A stretch of DNA of 64,000 bases from Amoebophrya sp. A120 (taxonomy: Eukaryota; Sar; Dinophyceae; Syndiniales; Amoebophryaceae), in contig CAJINV010000005.1 in the NCBI GenBank assembly GCA_905178155.1, positions 4,074,918 to 4,138,917 of the forward strand, written 5' to 3'. The first letter of the stretch is position 1; every line of letters begins with the position of its first letter. The translations under genes were made by a program, and so were the position numbers. This document shows positions 56,201 through 64,000 of the stretch, piece by piece. The notes beneath the pieces were generated by a model. The model did not search any database and was not told the DNA's origin. It worked only from the letters and a program-made list of their open reading frames with translations.

Positions 56201-56595
56201 ATCACAAATTCCAAAACACAATTGGAAATGGCTCTCATGGGGATGCGCATTACAAGAACAAGTCTTCCTGTCTTTGCAAATCTGCATTACAACTCTGGTG
56301 TGGGTACGTTTCTACTCAGGATAGCTGCAACAGATTCCTCATCGGCCTGCGCCATCTTCAGAAGATCCACAAAAGAATCCACGCAACCCTCTACAAGAAG
56401 GTCGATGCAGTGGCTTTTCCTATCCTTCCTCTGTTCTGCGGCGGCAGCGGAACTCTTCTCCGCGGTCTGGGCATCACCCGCGCCGCTGCCGCTCTGCACC
56501 GCAGTTGTTCTCCCCGTTGCATCCAGCTGAGAGGAAGGGAGCGCACCAGTAGCGCGAAATTTCACGCTCGTTTGGTACGCCGCTGGTATTTCCAT
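53299..56595 (-). CDS. TPR-repeat protein, TTC29-like
   Basis: Seven exons assemble without a gap from MEIPAAYQTSVKFRATG (ATG 56593-56595) to GALLQWKSRRA and TAA: 56324-56595, 55878-56033, 55353-55608, 54988-55163, 54174-54351, 53673-53849 and 53299-53352. They sum to 1,269 nt, 422 aa. Introns 1, 2, 5 and 6 are introners (F, A, F, B); introns 3 and 4 are GT-AG. TPR helices are clear: IATANLNLGTCEEKLGNWEN, EANARSALAQAYEATGNIEE and AKACLSLGLLLAVEKPEKSI. The layout, with a short N-terminal helical region and a C-terminal ARVILGMARGQANYGKYM then a basic end, resembles TTC29, a protein needed for ciliary dynein arms and flagellar motility. That name is from memory of the family's look. Generic TPR adaptor is the fallback. 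Confidence 0.82.
53358..53672 (+). mobile_element. Introner, family B
   Basis: The ends are TATGGATGCGTCAGGTTCGA and ...CGATCCTGAGGATTCCGTA. The flanks GTGCC and GTGCA differ by one base. Excision gives NYGKYMH-LVQNDLGALL in frame. Confidence 0.93.
53855..54173 (+). mobile_element. Introner, family F
   Basis: The ends are TATCCCGTGTAAAAAAGCGT and ...ACGTTTTTACTCAGGATA, with the perfect duplication CGCCT at 53850-53854 and 54174-54178. Excision gives AGELEAQA-KACLSLGLL in frame. Confidence 0.93.
55614..55877 (+). mobile_element. Introner, family A (subtype 1), decayed target duplication
   Basis: The ends are TATGGATGGCAAATGTGTCT and ...CATATTTGCAGTTGATA. The flanks AAGTG and AACTC share only part of their bases. 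Removing element plus 5 bp (55609-55613) still gives YSGLAEF-FEKQDAISS in frame. Confidence 0.9.
56039..56323 (+). mobile_element. Introner, family F
   Basis: The ends are TATCCTGAGTAAAAGCGTAG and ...ACGTTTCTACTCAGGATA, with the perfect duplication GCTGC at 56034-56038 and 56324-56328. Excision gives DEESVAA-DKDDGTSTK in frame. Confidence 0.95.
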
Positions 56596-57771
56596 CTTGT
56601 TTTTGAAATTTTAAATCGTTCAACTTGCGCTGAGTCCTTGAGGGTGCAAATCTATATCAAACTTGCGTCAGCACCCACGGCAGCGGTCTTTTCAGGTACT
56701 TGTCTCGCGGCTGTAGTGCGTGCAAGTCGCAGCCGCCCTTGCGCGGGACGGGAGCTCAAGTGTCGAATAGGGTCCAGCTGAGCGAAGCAACCAAGTATCG
56801 GCCGAGCAGACCTCCAGTGCAAACTGCTACTGCCCTCTCGTTCGCTCACTCACATGATGAGCGTACTATCGCACGACGACAAGAGGTCCTACGCTTGTTC
56901 CTTGCGTAGTACACCCACTCTCATCTCTGAGCTCCGAAACAGCCGATTTTCTTCTCCGGCACGACTCGATACGAACCAACACGAAACAGGGAAAATAAAT
57001 ATCACCTCAGCAAAAACAAAAAACGCCGTGTCGCAAGGCGTAGATGACACGTAGGCGATTGAACCCATCCACCAGACGGTGGAGCCCACAAACAAACGGC
57101 AACATCAAATCCGTGCGAGCATTTCTTTACAAGAGATGTAAAAGGCACCGTCGTCAAGATCCATGTCGTTCTTATCAATCTATCTGAAGTTTTCATTTGA
57201 TTTACTTATTAGCAAAAGAACCGGGGTACGGTTTCTTGTCCCTTTCGTGAGAGGGGAGTCGTCCCGTGCTCTGTGTGGTCTGGTCATCTCTTCTTGTTTC
57301 TCTTCGACGTAGGCCGCGCGCCGTCTGCAGGCCATTTGTACCAGTGCAACATTCGCGGCATTCAGAATTGTATTGTTGCATCAACACGGCGACCCAAGCC
57401 CGATATGCATGACTATGCTCGTCGTTGTATATGTAAGATTGGCAATACATGCGGATCTTTAAAATGTATCAAGATGGCTATCATGGGTCTACGTACTGGT
57501 GCAGTCTTCCTCGAACAAGAAATACGAGACCTTTTTTGACTGCCACAGTATCGTGAAGCGCTCGAACTGAGCTCTGGAGCTCTCTGAGCTGCGGACATCT
57601 ACCGGCACACTAGGCTAGGCAGTTGCTTCATCAAAAAACAAAGAAATCGAGGATTGATCATTGACGTATTCATGACAATTATGAGAATGACAGAAGCAGA
57701 ACATCACAGCATGTAAGTAGGAGTATCATTTCTGCACCAATACCAGTCTGAAGCCCGCACCAGACACATCC
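56596..57771. other. Intergenic; one minus-strand ORF of uncertain standing
   Basis: An open stretch at 57202-57450 on the minus strand (NSECRECCTGTNGLQTARGL, ending PYPGSFANK) looks weakly protein-like, but I find no convincing start or splice context. Confidence 0.35.
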
Positions 57772-60236
57772 CTACAGCTTGTTGCTGGCGCCATCCCCCA
57801 CCAGCGTCTTGCCCTTCATTGCTGCAGCTGGCGGTCGCGGCCCTTTATAGGACTTTAAGAAGGCCTCGATATCGTCGGACCCATAGCCCTTGGCCCGCAT
57901 GCGCGCGTTTCTGCCCTTCGGATCTTTCGTTTTCAAATCCAGGCATCCATCCTGAAACTGACAAATCGCTTCCACAACGGACAACCGGCCGCTCCCCGCC
58001 GCGAGCAGGAGAACAGAGAGGCCCTCGCGATTCTTCTCATTTATGTCAATCGGGTTCATATCCAAACAAAAAACTTGTACTTGATCACAATACAACATTT
58101 TTGCACATTCTTCTTGCGAATACAAAAAGTCCAATTCTACTGGTGGCATGCGTACTACTATAAATGCATCAACGTAAAGTATTTACGAAGAAAAAAAAAG
58201 AACTTTGTCACGCGAGAGAAATAAATTTCTGAAGATGCAAGACTTGCAAAAGTGTGAGTACTATGACTGTGTGGTTTTTTCTCGCATAATTCATCAGCTG
58301 GAGTTTCTGTTTTTTCCGCAGGATCCTGTGGGAGTGGTCCTTTTCTGACAGACTTGTGCTCGCCCCGCCGCTCCATCGCGTGGACCATTCCAAAACTTGC
58401 TGAATGATGTGTGCGTGACCAAACGCAGCGGCAATGTGGAGGCAGGTGTTGCCGCGCTTGTCCTGCGCCGAGAGGTCCAGAATGTCATCAGGGTCGTAGG
58501 CGGTTTGCTTTTCAACAGATACGTCGTCCCCCTCCCCCAGATGTTGTTCATCTTCAGTGGCTTCTGTGGTCGTTTCTGTTTCTCCACCCCTTCCAGCAAG
58601 AATTGTCGTGGAGGCAGCTGCAGTGTCTGGAGCAGCCGCGGATGCGTCAGAGCAAACGGTTCTTTCCCAACTGAAGAGAGCGCGCAGCGTTTCGCTCCAC
58701 TTTCGCTTTTGTCCCTCGTCTGCTGACGAGGCATCCAGGAGATCGTCAGCCATCATCAGTTCCGCGCATTTGAAAATGGTAGCGACCAGTTCTGTTTCCC
58801 CGAGGGCGCAGGCGTGGATGAGCGGAGTGGTGCCCTTTTTGTTCGCCAGATTCAGCAGCTCCTCCTCGCGGATCTTCCTGCGCAAAACTACATTGTCGAG
58901 AAACAAGTCTTGCAATATTTTTCGGCTCCCGTTCCTAATCGCGTACAGCAAAACGGAATCTCCGTCACCCTCGTCAAGAAGGGAAGCTTCCTTCCCTAGG
59001 TTGAGCTGCAATGAAAGGTCCAACTGCGCCGCCAGGTCTGGCGACTTGCATATTCGGTCGTAAAATATATCGTTACGGTATCAAAATGAAAAACCGCCCC
59101 ACCTCCACAGGTGATAGATAAAATAAGTATGTGCGCTGCGATTGCGAAGTAATTCTGATAACGCCGCAAAAAAAAAGTGGCCCCCTGTACATTGATGCAG
59201 CCTTCTTACCGTCAACTTTTCGCGATGGAACCTTTCTATCTGACGCACCAAATGCTGAGCAAAAGTTGTCTTTTCCTCTTGCGCTAGGCACCCAGAAGTG
59301 CCAGAGCGGCCTTTCCAAAAAAAAGTCCGTCCCACATGACATTGACAAAGAGATGGCCCCGCGCCCGCCCTGCAAATGCAATAGAAAAAAATACAACGAA
59401 AAATCTCGTCAATGATGATCGTTCGTCTACTAAACCGGGGAGTTGTACTTATCTAAACGTCCACATAACAAGGTGGTCGTCCATTTTCAGCGAAGAACAT
59501 TCCACCTGCGTGGAGGTGGGGCCGCACTGTTGGCGTTTGATATGCCTCCGTGCACCGCAACCATCAGCGGAGATTCGCCGCGAAGCGTCGCCAAGTTCAG
59601 GTCGAGCAACATTGGCGGACTATTCTCCACGCTCCGCGTTTCATCGTCGTGAGACGACGCGGTCGTGAAACAGAAGGCTTCAGCGATTTTCACCTGCCTG
59701 AAGAACTCGTCGAGAATCTCTTTTGACGCGTTTTGATTGGCTAAAATGTGCAATGCGCCCTGCCCCATTTCGTTTTGCGCGTTCAGCACGGTTTTCAGCA
59801 CGGCCGTACAACCAGAAGACCTTATTTCGCCAGCGCGGTCTTCTTCATCCTTCGCTTTCTCGAGAATCTTACCGAGCAGCAGTTCAAACACCGCCTTGCA
59901 ATGCGCCACCGCTGCACTAGGCTCGTCGCACGACTGCTGACACAGCATGAGCAAGGCACTGTCGCCCCATCCATCCTTCAGGCCCAAGTCGATTTTTGGC
60001 GCGCTGGCGAGTTTTGAAACCACTTCTACGGGTAGCTGTCGCTTGATGGCGTAGTGGAGCGCAGTTTGCCGTCCCGGCCCCGCAGCGTTTACGCCCCCGA
60101 TGGCTACCAAGGCGTCAGCGGCTTGGAGGAATAGCGACGCGTCCTCAGACGTCTCGGCGTCGGAAAAGACTTTCAATTGCTCCAGCTCCGCAGAGGCAAT
60201 ACTCCACTTGCCCTTTTTGTCCTCGAAATCCACCAT
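57772..60236 (-). CDS. Ankyrin-repeat protein
   Basis: The ATG at 60234-60236 opens MVDFEDKKGKWSIASAELEQ. Three coding blocks carry ankyrin repeats. Block 59487-60236 has GRQTALHYAIKRQLPVEVV and LKDGWGDSALLMLCQQ. Block about 58300-59060 has KGTTPLIHACALGETELVA and GNTCLHIAAAFGHAHIIQQV. Block 57772-58110 has GLSVLLLAAGSGRLSVVEAI and ends GDGASNKL at the stop. Ankyrin repeats mediate protein-protein contacts; no other domain is visible, so the partner is unknown. A donor CGCAG|GTGGAA near 59510 and an acceptor GCAAG near 59050 are likely, but their phases do not match cleanly in my reading. The junction between 58.3 and 58.1 kb is unplaced. No introner interrupts this gene, unlike its neighbours. 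A linker at 58.55-58.70 kb is acidic and Ser/Thr-rich. Confidence 0.75.
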
Positions 60237-61463
60237 ATTTCTTCACTCCAACAGGTAGACCTACGCCGAATCTTGCACTTGGATATGAATGTTGAGAAAA
60301 AGAATGAAAAGTCTGTCACTAAAACTAATGCTAGAAATTATAGGGGGAGCAAAACAACAATTATTTCTCGTGGGGAAAATTCTGCATGTGCATGATGGAT
60401 TGGCCTGGAGCTAGGTACGTAGAGATGCATGGACTAAATTGGAACCAATGCCCAAGCTCGAGCCAATTATCCAAACCAGGTTTGTATTTTTCATTTTTAT
60501 GTTGCACATCTTTCGCTTTGCATTGTGTGTATCTGTATTTCTTGACGCGGAGAACCATACAAAGGCAGAAGCCATGGGGATCCTGTTTCGCACCAATTGA
60601 ACCGGAGACCAGACCTGTTTATTTTTTGCTTCTACCATCATGATTCATCTTCGGGGACGAATAGCGAAGAAACTGGGACACCTCAGTCAGCTGATACTGA
60701 CACTAGAAATTTCAATGACCAGCTGCACGACTTTATCAGATTTTTATCCGCTGATGTCGTTGTAGTAAGTACCTAGCTGTATCTATAGGGGACAGAAAAA
60801 TAACCAGCCGACAACCAGGAGAACACAACAATGGCGGTTTCGATCCTCTGGCCGCGGCGCAACAAGTGTCTTCGTGCCCACGACGAGTGCGCCACGAACA
60901 TCTTCACAAATTGAACAATGACACACAGAAATCCGTTCCGCGCCGACCGCAAGTTTGTTTATTGTTTGCAGCCTGACATGATACAGGTCGGCATGCATAA
61001 AAGTCAGACGAAACCACCACCAATAAAGGTACAATGAATTGCTGCAGCATCGATGAAGTACATTTCAAATTTAAGGTACATTCAGAAGATGATTCGCATC
61101 CTACAAAAAAAAAATTACCCGATCTGGTTCAAAACTACGGAAGACAATGCCGCCGAGTCCCAAACGTTGTAAGCGAGCGTCATTGGGACACAACGCTTAC
61201 TGTTTCAATCGATTTGAGTGTTATTTTTTGTACTTTTGATTTTCAAAAAATGCAAGAAAGGATAACATGAACAAGTACAATTACTTTGTTTTCCAACATG
61301 CGTATGATTTTCATTTTACACTATATAATATACCACCACATTTCTTCCAACGCTTCGTGGTGGTAATGAAACAAAGATTTATTTTCAATATAGAACACGA
61401 GCGCGTGATGGCTCAGCGGGAGGTTTTGTACATTACACGTTCTTCCCCCACTGGATACTTATT
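60237..61463. other. Intergenic with one possible short ORF
   Basis: Apart from the 42-codon ORF at 60773-60901, I see nothing I can support. Confidence 0.5.
60773..60901 (-). CDS. Possible 42-aa basic single-pass membrane peptide
   Basis: ATG at 60899-60901 to TAG at 60773-60775. The peptide begins MFVAHSSWARRHLLRRGQRI, followed by a hydrophobic stretch (TAIVVFSWLSAGYFSV). An Arg-rich N-terminus before one membrane helix is typical of small mitochondrial inner-membrane subunits, but an ORF this short can arise by chance and nothing else supports it. Confidence 0.2.
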   Translation of the reverse strand: MFVAHSSWARRHLLRRGQRIETAIVVFSWLSAGYFSVPYRYS

Positions 61464-63350
61464 TCACCAAGGCACACCCGCGAACTTTGCTAGAAGCAGA
61501 GCCATGGCACCGTAAGAAAAGAAGCTGAGATGGACGGGGTGCACGTACTTGAGGACGTATCGCCACTCGTTTTTCTTCGCCGTTTTCTGCAAGTTTTCGT
61601 AGTCCACACTTTTGACGAACTCGTGCACATGCAACGCGTTGCGCATCCGATAGTCGAAGGCACCGATTACGCCGCCCGCGAAAAACCAATGCCACGCGGA
61701 ATGCCGCTGATGGAGTTGCTGGAACGGACATTGCAACGCAAAAAACAAGTAGACGCGTCCAAACGCCAGTGGAATGGGCCACGGTCTATGGCCGACGATC
61801 GGGACAGTGCGGTCAATCAGGATCTGGGCGCTGCCACCGATAAGAGAAGGAATTATCGGCCACGTGAGACACTTCGTGTAGAATTGTACTGTGTCACTGA
61901 ACAACTCCCTCCGATAAAGCGTGCGACGTGTCAGAAACTCTTGCTTCTCATCTTCCAACACCTGATGCTGGTCCCCCGTTGACGTCGTCGCAGTAGTACC
62001 TCGGTCAATCGACGGCGCGGGTACTAAAGCTGCAGCTGCGTCTTTGGCTGGCGATGGCGTGTCCGTGTTCTGTCCTGCCGTGCGCTGCGTGTGGTCTCCT
62101 TTTATCGCCTTCTCGTGAAGTGCAGTACTCAGAAGCTCTTCCGGCTCGTCGGCGTACGGTCTTCTTGTACTTGTACCACGACTCCATTGATTTATTTCAT
62201 CGTCAGAACCGCGACCGCTCGTGTCTTGATTCTCGTCAAGTGGTCGTCCGCGGAGTGTGCTGTGGTCGATATTATGGATCAACCCCCGCCACCCTAGAAG
62301 TCCGAGATTGCCATCGGGAGCGGTCTGCAGCTGGTCTGACGTGCGACCACTGATGTCTTGCGCGGGCGCAAAACTTTCCCCGAAAATGAAGCCGCGACTG
62401 CTTTCAGAGTTGTGCCTGTTGCGCCGCAAAAAACTATCACACAGAAAAATATACATATACTAATGCCAAAACGAAAATTAACAACGTATATCGATAACAT
62501 TTACATTAAAGAAAAAGAGTATGTGTCGTACACCTGAAACAGCAATCAATGCGCACCCGCACACACCACGACAGATTTTCATAGGTTTTTGGATATCCCT
62601 GTATAGTCTTTTTTACTACATGACATGCTAGATTTTTTCTGCACGATATAGAGAAAAGTCTTCCGGGGCTTGCGGCCGCTCGTGCTATGACAGTGTCAGG
62701 ATCGAAATCGACAGTGTTGAAAGAATTTGCGATGCATAAATAAAATGGACACCAGCTGGAACCCAGTTTCTGAGTGGCGCACGGAAAATTTTTGCAGCAT
62801 CGCAATCCAGTTTGAAATGCTGTTCGGGGAAAGAAGGCATCTTTTACGCATACTAATTTTGCAGCTCTGTCTCCGGCCCTACATACGCTTACAATCGGCC
62901 CTATGTGCCATCTCGGCAAAGCACAGTGTATCTCATGCGTTGCATTTTACAAATATATGGATGGCGAATGTTAATTTCAGCTGTGTCGATTTCGATCCTG
63001 ACGCTTCCTTACGTGCGTCTCCGGGTGTAACACCTCGCGATGTCGCTTTTATGCACTGCAAACATGTTCTTGGTCCGCGAGGCATACCACAAAATGATCT
63101 GCAATTCGCTTCAAAAAGGTGAAGTCATGCCTTCACGCCTCACAAGAGACGACCCGCCGTTTCATTGTCATGCGACCCTCAGTAACAGAAATCAGGTGCG
63201 CCTTTGTTCCATACCCAGACATATTTGCTGCAGTTGATAGGTGTAGATGTAGCCCCATAGATGAAGTTCCTGGCAGCACTCGTCTTCTCGCTACCCTACG
63301 TACGAAGATCCTGAAATTATTCTGTCTTGCTGCCACTGGTTTCGAACGGA
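61464..63350 (-). CDS. Membrane protein of unknown family, 5' end unresolved or beyond the window
   Basis: The last large exon (61464 to about 62430) has an acceptor GTGTGATAG near 62440 and encodes a polar N-terminal part (RRNRHNSESSRGFIFGESFA). It ends in a hydrophobic half: QFYTKCLTWPIIPSLIGGSA, HWFFAGGVIGAFDYRMRNAL and FFSYGAMALLLAKFAGVPW before TGA. Upstream coding pieces at about 62550-62685 (RKPRKTFLYIVQKK) and 63012-63045 join across the family B introner in frame. A further degenerate A element at 63050-63239 precedes the first visible exon (63240-63350), whose frame I could not settle. The FAGGVIGAFDYRMRNAL stretch vaguely recalls mitochondrial carrier-like or Tim17-like membrane proteins, but no signature motif is present, so I leave it unnamed. 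Confidence 0.5.
62686..63011 (+). mobile_element. Introner, family B
   Basis: The ends are TATGACAGTGTCAGGATCGA and ...GATCCTGACGCTTCCTTA, with the perfect duplication CGTGC at 62681-62685 and 63012-63016. Excision leaves an open frame CYTRRRTSGRKPRKTFL. Confidence 0.92.
63050..63239. mobile_element. Introner, family A-like, degenerate and short
   Basis: The right end CATATTTGCTGCAGTTGATA is A-type with one 3-base insertion. The left end TATGCACTGCAAACATGTTC is a weak match. At 190 bp it is shorter than the other A copies, and no 5-bp duplication is visible. Confidence 0.55.
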
Positions 63351-63708
63351 AACTCCGTTACGGAACAAAGACGCTCGAGGATATTGGTTCTGGGAGACAC
63401 AAAAGGTCTGCTTCAAGAGCAGTGCGCATGCAGCAGCGTGCCGGCCCTTATATATTCTTCACGAGCGACCCTGTCTCGCAATGATAAATATCATATCTTT
63501 CTGGTGCAGTCACGTACAGTGTGCTCATTTGAAGTATGTCCTGTGCAACAAAAAACCTCACTAACGGATGTAAAAAGTAGATTATTATGCTCGACACTAC
63601 CCCCACCAAGCGCGGCCTACACTAGTGGAAGTACCGCATGTAGACCCCGTACTGCCAATCTCACGATTCCGAATAGAAGTATTGCAGCCGATGTGACGGA
63701 TAAACATT

Positions 63709-63993
63709 CTACGAATCAATGAAAAAGGACAACACATCCAGGTCTATCATCCAAGATTGCAAAATGCATTCCGACAATTGGAACCGTCTCCGCCTCAGTT
63801 CGCTCTTATCATCAGTATTTACACTTCCGTCTACGTACGACAAATCGCTATGGTAGGTACAGCGATGCGACCCACACTCGGTATTGCTGTTGACGAGAAC
63901 GAAGCTTGCTTCAGCTAGACAAACACAAAGGCCCTGACAACGACATGAAATAAAACACCCAAGATTTTTACTGCACAGGAGGGGCTTCTGCAA
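63709..63993 (-). CDS. Possible exon of a gene entering from the right edge
   Basis: An open frame contains SYVDGSVNTDDKSELRRRRF and CILQSWMIDLDVLSFFI before a stop at 63709. It is protein-like but has no recognisable motif. The start lies at or beyond the window edge. Confidence 0.25.
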   Translation of the reverse strand: MQKPLLCSKNLGCFISCRCQGLCVCLAEASFVLVNSNTECGSHRCTYHSDLSYVDGSVNTDDKSELRRRRFQLSECILQSWMIDLDVLSFFIDS

Positions 63994-64000
63994 AGACAGG

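Noticed and set aside
1-64000. CRISPR array, rRNA genes, bacterial operon signals, dinoflagellate spliced leader copies
   Set aside because: None seen on reading. The repeats present are introners or simple tandem arrays, and gene structure is eukaryotic.

Overview
This is a nuclear eukaryotic window. It holds a gamma-tubulin gene, canonical GT-AG introns, large multi-exon genes, and at least 33 short terminal-inverted-repeat elements that behave as introns (introner elements), plus one intergenic or intronic relative. The combination of gamma-tubulin and TPR proteins of axonemal type, co-oriented genes, non-canonical introns with target duplications and several introner families best fits an alveolate. 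The closest match I know is a syndinian dinoflagellate of the Amoebophrya type, in which invasive introners and non-canonical introns have been described. That assignment is an inference from gene content and intron structure.

Layout. Nearly every gene I can support lies on the minus strand, so the window reads right to left. From high to low coordinates these are: a partial membrane-protein gene (61.5-63.3 kb); an ankyrin-repeat gene (57.8-60.2 kb); a TPR gene resembling TTC29 (53.3-56.6 kb); a small zinc-ribbon-like gene (50.8-52.1 kb); a short gene at 50 kb; a giant OSCA/TMEM63-like channel gene (34.4-48.0 kb); a small two-exon gene (33.1-34.0 kb); a second OSCA/TMEM63-like gene with a Cys-rich N-terminal part (23.2-32 kb); a poorly resolved gene (21.6-23.0 kb); a gene-poor, repeat-bearing stretch (15.7-21.6 kb); a multi-pass membrane-protein gene (10.1-15.7 kb); gamma-tubulin (4.6-8.6 kb); and a His- and Gln-rich low-complexity gene (0.04-3.8 kb).

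Introns. Two kinds coexist inside single genes: ordinary GT-AG introns, and intervening sequences that are almost exactly one mobile element plus 5 bp. The elements begin TAT, end ATA, carry terminal inverted repeats and are usually flanked by a 5-bp direct repeat. I sort them by end sequence into families A (17 copies, four internal subtypes), B (5), C (3), D (3), E (3) and F (2), plus one unrelated element at 49.3 kb. Removing the element plus the 5 bp on its lower-coordinate side restores the reading frame at every site I could translate. This holds even where the 5-bp repeat has decayed. With this rule and canonical introns, gamma-tubulin gives 1,518 coding bases (505 aa), the TTC29-like gene 1,269 (422 aa), the zinc-ribbon-like gene 834 (277 aa) and the gene at 33.1 kb 561 (186 aa), counted by hand. 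Elements of one subfamily are spliced in both orientations relative to the gene, so the splice-site information must be in the near-symmetric ends.

Coordinates of element edges and single-base junctions were read by eye. N-termini of the large membrane proteins and several canonical junctions remain uncertain.
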